Part shown: piece after piece, positions 26,719 to 35,742 of the stretch
Layout of the letters: each line of letters begins with the position of its first letter
How positions within the stretch are numbered: the first letter of the stretch is position 1
Assembly (NCBI GenBank): GCA_040880025.1
Contig: JBBDJD010000022.1
Location: 62,001-126,000, forward strand
Length of the DNA stretch: 64,000 nucleotides
Reading direction: 5' to 3'
Source: RCIO01 sp040880025
GTDB lineage: Bacteria > Pseudomonadota > Alphaproteobacteria > Rhizobiales > Rhizobiaceae
Position numbers and translations under genes: made by a program
The notes under the pieces: generated by a model
Databases searched by the model: none
The model's input: only the letters and a program-made list of their open reading frames with translations
What the model was told of the DNA's origin: nothing

Positions 26719-28257
26719 TCAGTCGTTGAATCGGATCGCTTCGAAACGCGTCTGGTTGTTTGGGTCGACAGGCACGGAAATGACATCGCGCATGGCGTGG
26801 GCGATCTGGCGCTGCGCTATGGGCAGCACGATCCGCTCATTTTGAACGTCCAGCCACAGGGCGGCGATCGCGGCATTGCGTTCGCTCCGGGGCCTCATCC
26901 CGGAGAGTGCCCCGATACGCTCTGAAAGAGCCGGATTTTCGTAGCCTTCATGCGCCGCGACCAGCCACTCCAGAATGGGGGCAGAATCGTAGCCGGGCGC
27001 GGAATAGTCAGTGAGATGGAACGCGCTTTGGCCGGATGCCAGTTGTGCCTCATGCGCTGCCCGCTGTCGCGTGACCACATCGGCCCAGATGCCGATGGAA
27101 GCCAGCATGGATGAAATGCGGTTGGCGACCGCGGCGTCTGCGTTCGCGGCGTCCAGCTTGACGGCGAATCCGTCGGGATAGCCCGCTTGGGCAAGCAGTT
27201 CCTTCGCGCGGCTCCGGTCGGGCGTGACTTCCGCGGCCAGCCCTCTCGACCAGCCGTTGACGAAAGGAGCAGCGAGGATGGCAGTCGGTTCGGCATGACC
27301 GCGATCGACGAAACCGACGGCCTGCGAACGCGAGATTGCAATGTCGATCGCCTCGCGCACATTGGGGTCGTCAAACGGGTTCTTGGCATCGCCCGGGGCC
27401 TCGCCGTCACCTTCCGTCGCGCCGAAACGGTAGCCGAGATAAAGTACGGCATTCGCCGGTCCGGTCTCGACCGCACTGCCGTCAGCTTCTTGAAGTCGGT
27501 CGAAATCGGTGGCTGCCACATCCTGCAACACATCGATTTCGCCACGGATGAGCGCTGTCGCCTGCATGGCCGGATTGACGATGGGCAGGTAGACGATCGC
27601 GTCGGCGGCCGGACGTTCTGAGCCTGAATAGCGCTCGTTCAGGACCAGCTTGGTGCGCACGTCCGGGTCGCGCGACTCCAGCCGGTAGGGGCCGGTGCCA
27701 TTGGCATGGCGCGCGCTGAACGGCTCGTCGCCCGTTCCCGGCGCGCGTGCCTTGGCAATCCCGTTCGTCTGCGCCCATTCCTTGTCCATGATGAGAATGT
27801 CGGAAATGGCTGCCGGCAGTATCGCCGTTGGCTCAGCAAGGCGGATCTCGACCGAGCGCGGGTCAAGTGCGCGCACCGAGACGATATCCGAGGCGGCTTC
27901 GCTCAGTGCCGAGCCGTCTGACCGGGCGCGTTCGAACGAAAACACGACATCACCGGCATCGAATGCCGAACCGTCTTGGAACACCGCCCGGCGGAGATTG
28001 AAGACCCACACATTGGGGTCGTCCGCGTTCACCAGCCATGAGGAAGCGAGGCCGCCGCGCACGCTGCCGTCCGCGTCGCGCACGACCAGCGGTTCGTAGA
28101 TGTTGCGGGCAAGCTGAAGCGTCATTCCGTCCGCGGCGGCGTGCGGATCGAGAGTGGCGGCATCCCCAGAGCGACCCCACCGGACGGTTTCGGCACCGGC
28201 AGACATGACACTGAAAAGAGTGGCGGCGAGGAGGGCGGCAAGAAGGCGGTAAGTCAC
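26719..28257 (-). CDS. Peptide/nickel ABC transporter substrate-binding protein (SBP_bac_5), orphan
   Basis: 512 residues from a GTG start, chosen because GGAG lies 5 bp upstream and the start gives a clean signal peptide (YRLLAALLAATLFSVMSAGAE); an ATG nine codons earlier is possible. SBP_bac_5 features include RWGRSGDAATLDPHAA, AGDVVFSFERA and RHANGTGPYRLES. It would bind an oligopeptide or similar ligand in the periplasm. No permease or ATPase genes are adjacent, so it either serves a transporter encoded elsewhere or is a leftover. Confidence 0.9.
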   Translation of the reverse strand: MTYRLLAALLAATLFSVMSAGAETVRWGRSGDAATLDPHAAADGMTLQLARNIYEPLVVRDADGSVRGGLASSWLVNADDPNVWVFNLRRAVFQDGSAFDAGDVVFSFERARSDGSALSEAASDIVSVRALDPRSVEIRLAEPTAILPAAISDILIMDKEWAQTNGIAKARAPGTGDEPFSARHANGTGPYRLESRDPDVRTKLVLNERYSGSERPAADAIVYLPIVNPAMQATALIRGEIDVLQDVAATDFDRLQEADGSAVETGPANAVLYLGYRFGATEGDGEAPGDAKNPFDDPNVREAIDIAISRSQAVGFVDRGHAEPTAILAAPFVNGWSRGLAAEVTPDRSRAKELLAQAGYPDGFAVKLDAANADAAVANRISSMLASIGIWADVVTRQRAAHEAQLASGQSAFHLTDYSAPGYDSAPILEWLVAAHEGYENPALSERIGALSGMRPRSERNAAIAALWLDVQNERIVLPIAQRQIAHAMRDVISVPVDPNNQTRFEAIRFND

Positions 28258-28585
28258 GGCATCTCCGGAATTCTGGACCGTCATCCCGATACGATGTCAT
28301 GCAAGAAAACGCCAGCCCGTGGGAGCGACGAATGGATGCTGTCCGGCGCGAAACAGCGGGAAAATAGCATTTCTCCGGCTGCGCCGGGCGCAAGGAAGGG
28401 CTAGACTGCAGTATCGCGATCGACGCCAAGCCGTTGGAGAGCAGGACGCTGCATGATTTTCCCGGCTGCGGGCTTTCGGCGGATTGTCTGGTTGTTCCGG
28501 CGGAGAAAACCGGGCTTGTTGAAACCTCAATGATTCCGGGGGGCGACTGCGGTCGATAGAGCGGTCGAAATTGGGAGGAGCATCT
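28258..28585. other. 328-bp divergent intergenic region
   Basis: This region separates the orphan substrate-binding protein from the beta-hydroxyacid dehydrogenase and must hold both promoters. I see no convincing dyad, FNR-type site or small gene in it. Confidence 0.5.
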
Positions 28586-29509
28586 GTGACAAACGAACGC
28601 GAAGCGGTTGGCTTCATCGGCCTTGGCCTGATGGGCCATGGCATGGCTAAAAACATCGTCGAAAAAGGGCATCCGCTTGCGATAACCGCACATCGCAACC
28701 GCAAGCCGGTCGACGATCTGGTCGGCCGCGGCGCGACCGAGGTCGGCTCCGCCAGACAGGTGGCCGAGCGCTCGTCCATCGTCTTCCTGTGCGTCACCGG
28801 CTCACCCGAGGTGGAAGCAATCATCCGCGGCAAGGACGGACTGAAAGAGGGCCTGCGGCCCGGCGCGGTCGTCGTCGATTGCTCGACCGCCGATCCGACA
28901 TCGACCATCGCTATCGCGGAGGAACTCCGCGCCATGAAGGTGGATTTTGCCGACGCTCCGCTTTCCCGCACCCCGAAGGAAGCCTGGGAAGGCACGCTGG
29001 ATACCATGGTCGGCGCGAGCGACGCGGTCTTCTCGCGGATCAAGCCGGTAATCGAGACCTGGGCCGGCAGGATCGTTCACATTGGCGGCGTCGGTGACGG
29101 CCACAGGATGAAACTGCTCAACAATTTTGTCTCGCTCGGCTACGCCGCCATCTATGCCGAGGCCTTGGCTCTTGCCAGCAAGGTCGGCATTACCCCAGAT
29201 CGCTTCGATGCCGTCATCCGCGACGGCCGCATGGATTGCGGTTTCTACCAGACCTTCATGGGTTACATGATCGAAGGCAACCGCGAAGCGCATAAGTTCA
29301 CGATTGCAAATGCCTTCAAGGACCTGACCTACCTTGAATCGATGGCCGATGCCGCGCGGCTGCTGAACCCGGTGGGAAACGCGGTCAAGAACTCGTTCGC
29401 GCTAGCCTTCGCCACCGGCGGCGACGGACCCGAGGACTACGTGCCCCACTTGCCCGAATATGTCGGCCGCGCCAACGGCATCAGCCTGACGCCGGCCAAA
29501 AAAACCTGA
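28586..29509 (+). CDS. Beta-hydroxyacid dehydrogenase (3-hydroxyisobutyrate/tartronate-semialdehyde reductase family)
   Basis: 307 residues from a GTG with GGGAGGAG 5 bp upstream. The Rossmann motif GFIGLGLMGHGMAKN is at the N-terminus and the catalytic Lys lies in GDGHRMKLLNNFVSLGY. The usual substrate-binding DAPVSGG stretch reads DAPLSRTPKEAWEG, so the substrate may be unusual. It uses NAD(P)(H) on a beta-hydroxyacid. It converges on the RidA-like gene with 31 bp between stops. Confidence 0.9.
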   Translation: MTNEREAVGFIGLGLMGHGMAKNIVEKGHPLAITAHRNRKPVDDLVGRGATEVGSARQVAERSSIVFLCVTGSPEVEAIIRGKDGLKEGLRPGAVVVDCSTADPTSTIAIAEELRAMKVDFADAPLSRTPKEAWEGTLDTMVGASDAVFSRIKPVIETWAGRIVHIGGVGDGHRMKLLNNFVSLGYAAIYAEALALASKVGITPDRFDAVIRDGRMDCGFYQTFMGYMIEGNREAHKFTIANAFKDLTYLESMADAARLLNPVGNAVKNSFALAFATGGDGPEDYVPHLPEYVGRANGISLTPAKKT

Positions 29510-29540
29510 GGCGAAACGGCTGTTCCGAGGGGTTCGGATT

Positions 29541-29942
29541 TCAGTTCGGCAGAACCGCCGTCGCCTCGATCTCGACCTTGGCGCGGTCCTCGATGAGCGC
29601 CGTCACCTGCACGACGCTCATTGGCGGGAAATTGCGCCCCATCACCTGGCGATAGGCCTCGCCGAGCTCGCGCTGGCGGCTGACATAGGCCTCCTTGTCG
29701 GTCACGAACCAGGTGAGACGCACCGTGTGCTCGGGCCCGCCGCCGGCCTCCTTGAGCAGGGCCACGATGTTTTCCAGCGCCTGGCGAACCTGGCCGATGA
29801 AATCGTCGGTTTCGAACACCTGCTCGCGCGTCCAGCCGATCTGGCCGCCAAGGAACACCATGCGTCCCTGACAGACCACGCCGTTGGAATAGCCTTTTGG
29901 AGGCGCCCAGTCGGCGGGCTGGAGGGTCTGATGAACGGTCAT
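29541..29942 (-). CDS. RidA/YjgF-family protein lacking the catalytic arginine
   Basis: 133 residues of the Rid family, starting MTVHQTLQ with AAGGAA upstream. The conserved end reads EDRAKVEIEATAVL. Where RidA has the deaminase Arg in FPARS, this protein has FPPMS, so it resembles the Rid subfamilies without classical imine deaminase activity. It is the last gene of the minus-strand aryl-CoA operon, 74 bp after the acyl-CoA dehydrogenase. Its role there is unknown. Confidence 0.88.
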   Translation of the reverse strand: MTVHQTLQPADWAPPKGYSNGVVCQGRMVFLGGQIGWTREQVFETDDFIGQVRQALENIVALLKEAGGGPEHTVRLTWFVTDKEAYVSRQRELGEAYRQVMGRNFPPMSVVQVTALIEDRAKVEIEATAVLPN

Positions 29943-30016
29943 GCGGTTTCCTTCGCGGTTTTGAACGGACGGAGCGTGCGTGCCGGGGTCTGCGCAACCG
30001 GGCATCAGGTCGTCGC

Positions 30017-31171
30017 CTACTGTATCGCTTGCCGGGCGATAACGACCTTCTGGACGTCGGAGGCGCCTTCATAGATGCGTAGCGCGCGGATTTCCCGGTA
30101 AAGGCTTTCCACGATGTGTCCCTTGCGCACACCGTCGCCACCATGCAACTGCACGGCCGTGTCGATCACCGACTGCGCCCGGTCGGTGGCGTAGAGCTTG
30201 GCCATGGCGGCCTCGCGGGTGACGCGCGCCGCGCCTGAATCCTTGGTCCACGCGGCACGGTAGACGAGCAGGGCCGCCGCATCGACGTCGAGTGCCATGT
30301 CCGCGATATGCCCCTGCACCATCTGCAGGTCGAACAACGGATTGCCGAACAATTCCCGCGAGCCGACACGGGCGAGTGACTCGTCCAAGGCCCGCCGTGC
30401 GAATCCTAGCGCGGCGGCTCCGACAGTCGAGCGAAACACGTCGAGTACCGACATGGCGATGCGAAAGCCTTCCCCCGGCTTGCCGATCATGGCGGACGCC
30501 GGTACCCGCACGTCGTCGAAGGCGAGCCTGGCCAGCGGATGCGGTGCGATCGTCTCCAATCGCTCGGCGACTTTCAGACCAGGCGTATCTGCCGGCACGA
30601 GGAAGCAGGAAATCCCCTTTGCGCCCGGCGCCTCGCCCGTGCGGGCAAACACCGTATAGACATCGGCGATGCCGCCGTTTGATATCCAGGTCTTTTCGCC
30701 GGCAAGAACGTAGGCATCGTCGTCCCGCGCCGCCGTCATGTCCATATTGGCGACGTCGGAGCCTGAGCGCGGCTCGCTCAGCGCAAAGGCCGAGATCGCT
30801 TCACCGGCCCGGGTCTTGTTCAGCCACTGCTGCTGCTCGGGACTGCCAAACAGGCTGATCGCCCCGGTGCCGAGCCCCTGCATGGCGAAGGCGACGTCGG
30901 CCAGCCCATCATGCCTGGCGAGCGTTTCGCGGGTAAGGCAAAGCGTGCGCACGTCGAGCGGCCGCGGGTCGGAGGGATCGACCGCCGTTGGTATCAGCCA
31001 GCCGGCCTCGCCCAGTATCGTCACCAGCGTCCGGCAGGCCCCATCGACATCCGCGATTGCCGCGCCATGCTCGACCGGCAGGTTGGTGGCGCACCACTCC
31101 TCCAGCCGCGATGCATAGGCGCGGTGGCGATCCTCGAAGAACGGCCATTTGAGGAACGAGCGATCGACCAT
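30017..31171 (-). CDS. Acyl-CoA dehydrogenase
   Basis: 384 residues, FAD-dependent acyl-CoA dehydrogenase fold. FAD-binding stretches ALSEPRSGSD and KTWISNGGIAD are present, and the C-terminus has RIYEGASDVQKVVIAR, with the usual catalytic Glu region. It removes two hydrogens from an acyl-CoA thioester. The start overlaps the enoyl-CoA hydratase stop (ATGA), so it belongs to the operon with the aryl-CoA oxygenase, and it probably works on a cyclohexane- or pimelyl-type CoA ester made after ring reduction. Confidence 0.93.
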   Translation of the reverse strand: MVDRSFLKWPFFEDRHRAYASRLEEWCATNLPVEHGAAIADVDGACRTLVTILGEAGWLIPTAVDPSDPRPLDVRTLCLTRETLARHDGLADVAFAMQGLGTGAISLFGSPEQQQWLNKTRAGEAISAFALSEPRSGSDVANMDMTAARDDDAYVLAGEKTWISNGGIADVYTVFARTGEAPGAKGISCFLVPADTPGLKVAERLETIAPHPLARLAFDDVRVPASAMIGKPGEGFRIAMSVLDVFRSTVGAAALGFARRALDESLARVGSRELFGNPLFDLQMVQGHIADMALDVDAAALLVYRAAWTKDSGAARVTREAAMAKLYATDRAQSVIDTAVQLHGGDGVRKGHIVESLYREIRALRIYEGASDVQKVVIARQAIQ

Positions 31172-31989
31172 CAGTCCCCCTCAAACACCGGCTTTTCCTT
31201 GGCCACGAACGCCCGGTACGCCCGCTCGAAATCCTTGGTCTGCATGCAGATAGCCTGCGCCTGCGCTTCCGCCTCGATCGCCTGGTCGAGCCCCATCGAC
31301 CATTCCTGGTTGAGCTGCGTCTTGGTAATCCCGTGGGCGAAGGTCGGGCCTGAGACGATCCGCTTCGCCATGTCGAGCGCGTCCGTCTCCAGCCCATCCG
31401 CGGTAACGATCCGGTTGTAGAAGCCCCAGCGCTCGCCTTCCTCGGCGGTCATCGCGCGGCCGGTATAGAGAAGCTCGGCCGCGCGCCCCTGGCCGATGAT
31501 GCGCGGAAGGATGGCGCAGGCCCCCATGTCGCAGCCGGCAAGCCCGACGCGCGTGAACAGGAAGGCCGCCCTGGCCTCCGGTGTGGCGATGCGGATATCG
31601 GATGCCATCGCGATGATGGCGCCGGCGCCGACGGCCACGCCGTCCACCGCAGAGATGATCGGCTTGCCGCAATTGAGCATCGCCTTGACGAAGTCGCCGG
31701 TCATGCGCGTGAAGGCGAGCAGGTCCTTCATGTCCATCCCGACCAGCGGGCCGATGATGTCGTGCACGTCACCGCCGGAACAGAAATTGCCGCCATTGGG
31801 CAGGAACACCACAGCGTTCACGTCTTCGGCGTAGACGAGGTCGCGAAACGTGTCGCGGAGTTCGGCATAGCTCTCGAAAGTCAGCGGGTTCTTGCGTTCA
31901 GGTCGGTCGAGCCGGACCACGGCGACCGAACCCTCCATGCGCCAGAGGAAATGCTTCGGTTTCAGCCCGGCCATCTTGGTTGCGTTCAA
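31171..31989 (-). CDS. Enoyl-CoA hydratase/isomerase family protein
   Basis: 272 residues from a TTG start that overlaps the marR stop (TTGA); an ATG five codons later is an alternative. Crotonase fold with LPNGGNFCSGGDVHDI and DGVAVGAGAIIAMASDIR for the oxyanion hole. It is coupled to marR upstream and acyl-CoA dehydrogenase downstream. In the anthranilate-CoA pathway a hydratase of this kind takes part in ring hydration or opening, so that role is inferred here. Confidence 0.9.
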   Translation of the reverse strand: MNATKMAGLKPKHFLWRMEGSVAVVRLDRPERKNPLTFESYAELRDTFRDLVYAEDVNAVVFLPNGGNFCSGGDVHDIIGPLVGMDMKDLLAFTRMTGDFVKAMLNCGKPIISAVDGVAVGAGAIIAMASDIRIATPEARAAFLFTRVGLAGCDMGACAILPRIIGQGRAAELLYTGRAMTAEEGERWGFYNRIVTADGLETDALDMAKRIVSGPTFAHGITKTQLNQEWSMGLDQAIEAEAQAQAICMQTKDFERAYRAFVAKEKPVFEGD

Positions 31990-32462
31990 TGCTCAAGCTC
32001 CCATTCGCTCCGGAACGCGCGCAGCATGCCCGACAGGTGCTGCACGTCGTCTTCGCCGATGCCGGCCAGAAGCTCGGCAATCCAGTTTTCATGCGCCTGC
32101 GCCATGCGCTCGAAGAGCGTCACGCCGGCCTCCGTCAGTCTGACGATCGAGGTGCGCCGGTCGCCCTCGCGCCGTGCGCGGACGATCAGCCCGTCGGAGA
32201 CCAGCCGGTCGACGATGCCGGTCACATTGCCGTTGGACACCAGCAGATAGCGCGACAGATCGCTCATCAGCATGCCGCCGCGCTCCCGGTACAGCGCCGC
32301 CAACACGTCGAAGCGCGGCAGCGTCGTATCGAATTCGCGCTTCAGCCGGTCGCGCAGTTCCGACTCCACAATATGCGTGGCGCGCAGCAGCCTGATCCAC
32401 AGCCGAAGCCGCTCCTTGTTGCCGGTCTCCGGCATAACGGTCGAACGCGGCTCGCTCGCCAT
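31986..32462 (-). CDS. MarR-family transcriptional regulator
   Basis: 158 residues. A winged helix lies between residues 55 and 115 (LLVSNGNVTGIVDRLVSDGLI and RREGDRRTSIVRLTEAG). The start overlaps the SDR stop (ATGA), so it is within the operon and probably autoregulates it in response to an aromatic acid or its CoA ester. The palindrome upstream of the oxygenase gene is a possible binding site. Confidence 0.92.
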   Translation of the reverse strand: MASEPRSTVMPETGNKERLRLWIRLLRATHIVESELRDRLKREFDTTLPRFDVLAALYRERGGMLMSDLSRYLLVSNGNVTGIVDRLVSDGLIVRARREGDRRTSIVRLTEAGVTLFERMAQAHENWIAELLAGIGEDDVQHLSGMLRAFRSEWELEH

Positions 32463-33214
32463 CAGCCGCCCCCCGATATCGCGATCGGCTGCCCGGTCAC
32501 GTTGCCCGCCGCCTCGCTGATCAGCCACATGGCGGTCGCCGCAACTTCTTCCGGCTTGATCAGCCTGTGGTTCGGGTTGGTCTCCGCGAAACCGCGCCGC
32601 GCTTCATCTTCCGTGCGGCCGGTCTTTTCCATCACCCGCTGAACGGACTGCTCCAGCATCTCGGTCTCGACATAAGCCGGGCAGATGGCGTTGACCGTCA
32701 CGCCGGTCATCAGAAGTTCCGCGGCCAGCGCGCGCGTCAACCCGACAACGCCATGCTTGGAGGCGACATAGGGTGCGACATAGGCCGAGCCGCGCAGCCC
32801 GGCGACCGAGGCGATGAAGATGATGCGCCCGCTCTTGCGGTCCGCCATGCCCTTCAGCGCCGGCCGCGCGGTGAGGAATGCGCCGGTAAGATTGACGCCG
32901 ATGATGCGGTTCCATTCCTCCAGCGAGGTGCGGTGCGCCGGCGCGCTCGATGCGATGCCCGCATTGGCAACCACGACATCGAAGGGTCCGCGTGCCGCTT
33001 CCGCCTTTTCGTAGAGCTGGGTGACGGACTTCTCGTCGGTCACGTCCGCCGGTACGGCATGAATCCTGTCGGACTCCGCAGCCACCTCGGCCAGCTTGTC
33101 GGCGCGCCGGCCGCAAATCGTGACGTTGATTCCCTCTTCGGCGAAGGCTAGCGCGATCGCGCGTCCGATACCCGAATTGCCGCCGGTGACCAGCGCGTGT
33201 TTCCACTCCGCCAT
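32462..33214 (-). CDS. Short-chain dehydrogenase/reductase
   Basis: 250 residues, classical SDR: cofactor motif TGGNSGIGRA, NAG at residues 84-86, catalytic Ser in FIASVAG and YVASKHG with Tyr/Lys. The ATG overlaps the stop of the oxygenase gene and has GGAGGG upstream. In the 2-aminobenzoyl-CoA pathway a beta-hydroxyacyl-CoA dehydrogenase is needed, and this is the obvious candidate, but the substrate is not shown by sequence. Confidence 0.92.
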   Translation of the reverse strand: MAEWKHALVTGGNSGIGRAIALAFAEEGINVTICGRRADKLAEVAAESDRIHAVPADVTDEKSVTQLYEKAEAARGPFDVVVANAGIASSAPAHRTSLEEWNRIIGVNLTGAFLTARPALKGMADRKSGRIIFIASVAGLRGSAYVAPYVASKHGVVGLTRALAAELLMTGVTVNAICPAYVETEMLEQSVQRVMEKTGRTEDEARRGFAETNPNHRLIKPEEVAATAMWLISEAAGNVTGQPIAISGGG

Positions 33215-35502
33215 CAAACCCTCCCCATCTGTTCGGCCTTCTCCGCCAACCGGTAGAGCTGGTCGCGCCCCGGGAGATACGGGTTCGGCCAGGTCACGCC
33301 CCTGTCGCCGAGCTGTGCGGCAGCGTGCAGCGTCCAGTATGGATCGGTCAGATGCGGCCTGGCCAGCGCAACCAGGTCGGCGCGGCCGGCCATCAGGATC
33401 GAATTGACGTGGTCCGGCTCGTAGATGTTGCCCACCGCCATCGTCGCCATGCCGGTCTCGTTGCGTATGCGGTCCGAAAACGGCGTCTGGAACATGCGGC
33501 CATAGACCGGCTTCGCTCGTGTTGAAGTCTGGCCGGCCGACACGTCGCAGAGATCGACGCCGGCCGTCTGCAGATGCCGCGCGATCTCCACCGCATCCGT
33601 CGGCGTGACGCCCTCGTCGCCCACCCAGTCATTGGCCGAAATCCGCACCGAGATCGGCTTGTCTTCCGGCCACACGGCCCGCACCGCATGGAAGATCTCC
33701 AGCGGATAGCGCATGCGGTTTTGCAAGGGTCCGCCATATTCGTCGGTGCGCTTGTTGGTCAGCGGCGAGATGAAGGCCGACAGCAGGTAGCCGTGCGCCA
33801 TGTGCAGTTCGAGCATGTCGAAGCCGCAGCGCTTCGCCATCTCGGCCGAGGCGACGAACTGGTCGCGCACTTCATCCATGTCGGCGCGTGTCATCTCGCG
33901 CGGCACCTGGCTCTTCTCCGACCATTTCACCGGGGAAGGGCCGATGATCTCCCAATTGCCTTCCTTCAGCGGCATGGAGTCGTCCTCCCAGCCGAGCTGG
34001 GTGGAGGCTTTTGGCCCCGCATGGCCGATCTGGGCGCAGATCTTCGCGTCCGTCTCACGGTGAGTGAAATCGACGATGCGCTTCCATGCCGCCGCGTGTT
34101 CGGGCGTGTAGAAGCCGGGGCAGCCGGGCGTGATGCGCCCTTCCGGCGACACGCATGTCATCTCGATATAGACCAGCCCCGCCCCGCCCTTGGCGCGCTC
34201 GCAATAATGCACGAAATGCCAGTCGGTCGGGCAGCCATCGACGGCGCGATACTGCGCCATGGGCGAGACCACGATGCGGTTCCTGAGTTCCATGCCGCGC
34301 AGCTTGAACGGCGCGAACATCGGCGGCCGGTTGGTGTTGGCCGGCGCGCCGGCCTTGGTCTGAAACCAGACCTCCGCCCCGCCGAGCCAGGTCTTGTCGC
34401 GCAGCCGCAGGTTCTCGTGGCTGATGCGCTGCGAGCGGGTCAAAAGCGAATAGTTGAACTGGACCGGATCGAGATGGAGGTAGCGCTCCACCTCCTCGAA
34501 CCATTCGAGCGAATTGCGCGCCGCCGACTGCAGCTTCAGCACCTCGGTGCGCCGTGCGTCCTCGTATTTTTCGAAGGCGGCCGCCAGCGTCGGCTCCGAA
34601 TGGACGTAATCGGCCAGGGCGATCGCGCTTTCCAACGCCAGCTTGGTGCCGGAGCCGATGGAGAAATGCGCCGAAGCCGCGGCGTCGCCCATCAAGGCCA
34701 GGTTCTCGTGCGACCAGCGTTCGCACAAAACGCGCGGGAAGTTGATCCAGGCCGAACCGCGCACATGGTTGGCGTTCGATATCAGCCGGTGGCCGCCGAG
34801 ATATTTGGCGAAGATCGTCTCGCAGGCCGCGATGGAATCCTCCCTGCTCATCTCGCCGAAGCCCCACTTCTCCCAAGTCTCCGGCGCGCATTCCACGATG
34901 AACGTCGCGGTATTCGGGTCGAACTGGTAGGCGTGGGCCCACACCCAGCCGTGCTCGGTCTCCTCGAAGATGAAGGTGAAGGCGTCATCGAATTTCTGGT
35001 GCGTTCCGAGCCAGACGAACTTGCATTTGCGCACGTCGATGTCGGGTTTGAACACATCCGGAAACGCTGCCCGGCTCTTCGAGTTCAGCCCGTCGGCCGC
35101 GAGCACGATGTCGTACTCGGCCATGAAAAGCCGAGGGTCGTCGATCTCCGTCTCGAAACGTATCTCAACGCCGAGTTCCCGCGCACGCTCCTGCAGCAGG
35201 TTGAGCAGCTTCATGCGCCCGATGCCGCAGAAGCCGTGACCGGTGGAGACAGTGCGCGTACCGCGATAGAACACCGCGATGTCGTCCCAATAGGCGAAAT
35301 GCTCGCGGATTGCGGCCGCGCTCTTTGCGTCGTTGGCGGCAAGGTTGTCGAGCGTCTCGTCGGACAGCACCACGCCCCAGCCGAACGTGTCGTCGGGCCG
35401 GTTGCGCTCGAACACCGTCACCTCGTGCGCGGCGTTACGCAGCTTCATCGAAATGGCGAAATAGAGTCCCGCAGGGCCGGCGCCGAGCACCGCGACTTTC
35501 AT
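33214..35502 (-). CDS. Bifunctional aryl-CoA monooxygenase/reductase (2-aminobenzoyl-CoA or salicylyl-CoA 5-hydroxylase type)
   Basis: 762 residues from an ATG with GGAGGC upstream. Residues 1-370 are a flavin monooxygenase with the FAD motif VAVLGAGPAGLYFA and LALMGDAAASAHFSIGSG. Residues about 400-760 are an Old Yellow Enzyme FMN domain (NRIVVSPMAQY, QIGHAGPKAST, MAHGYLLSAFISPLTN, VGNIYEPDHVNSI). This double architecture and length are those of 2-aminobenzoyl-CoA monooxygenase/reductase from Azoarcus and of salicylyl-CoA 5-hydroxylases. It hydroxylates the aromatic CoA ester and may reduce the ring. It leads an operon with SDR, MarR, hydratase, acyl-CoA dehydrogenase and RidA-like genes; no aryl-CoA ligase is in the operon. 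Confidence 0.93.
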   Translation of the reverse strand: MKVAVLGAGPAGLYFAISMKLRNAAHEVTVFERNRPDDTFGWGVVLSDETLDNLAANDAKSAAAIREHFAYWDDIAVFYRGTRTVSTGHGFCGIGRMKLLNLLQERARELGVEIRFETEIDDPRLFMAEYDIVLAADGLNSKSRAAFPDVFKPDIDVRKCKFVWLGTHQKFDDAFTFIFEETEHGWVWAHAYQFDPNTATFIVECAPETWEKWGFGEMSREDSIAACETIFAKYLGGHRLISNANHVRGSAWINFPRVLCERWSHENLALMGDAAASAHFSIGSGTKLALESAIALADYVHSEPTLAAAFEKYEDARRTEVLKLQSAARNSLEWFEEVERYLHLDPVQFNYSLLTRSQRISHENLRLRDKTWLGGAEVWFQTKAGAPANTNRPPMFAPFKLRGMELRNRIVVSPMAQYRAVDGCPTDWHFVHYCERAKGGAGLVYIEMTCVSPEGRITPGCPGFYTPEHAAAWKRIVDFTHRETDAKICAQIGHAGPKASTQLGWEDDSMPLKEGNWEIIGPSPVKWSEKSQVPREMTRADMDEVRDQFVASAEMAKRCGFDMLELHMAHGYLLSAFISPLTNKRTDEYGGPLQNRMRYPLEIFHAVRAVWPEDKPISVRISANDWVGDEGVTPTDAVEIARHLQTAGVDLCDVSAGQTSTRAKPVYGRMFQTPFSDRIRNETGMATMAVGNIYEPDHVNSILMAGRADLVALARPHLTDPYWTLHAAAQLGDRGVTWPNPYLPGRDQLYRLAEKAEQMGRV

Positions 35503-35557
35503 ATCGCGAGCCTCCGTTGATTGGATATTGGCCGAGCATGGCATTCGGTGAAAACTA

Positions 35558-35571
35558 TTTCAAGCTTAAAA
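35558..35571. promoter_or_regulatory. AAGCTT-centred dyad upstream of the aryl-CoA oxygenase, possible MarR operator
   Basis: TTTCAAGCTTAAAA pairs with itself in 12 of 14 positions and lies about 56 bp upstream of the oxygenase ATG. MarR proteins bind AT-rich dyads of this size. No second copy was seen near the other genes. Confidence 0.4.
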
Positions 35572-35623
35572 TGTCAGCGCCTGAAGTGTCGATTTTCAGA
35601 TCCGGAAGCCGCGCTTTCGGGTG

Positions 35624-35647
35624 CACTCGATGACCCTCGATCGAGTG
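35624..35647. repeat. Inverted repeat, 8-bp arms
   Basis: CACTCGAT and ATCGAGTG are perfect complements separated by 8 bp, in the 240-bp gap between trxC (end) and the oxygenase operon. No T-run follows. It could be a hairpin ending trxC transcription or a protein site. Confidence 0.4.
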
Positions 35648-35742
35648 AAAGCCTCGCGTATATCAGGATTGTTGTTGGTGCTGTGGCCAGTCTTTCGCGA
35701 AGCTGTCTCTAGACCAGATCTCCCTGATAGCCCCTGTTGCGA

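Noticed and set aside
33574..35520. Long plus-strand open frame opposite the aryl-CoA oxygenase
   Set aside because: Antisense shadow of a well-supported two-domain enzyme; no ribosome site or domain.
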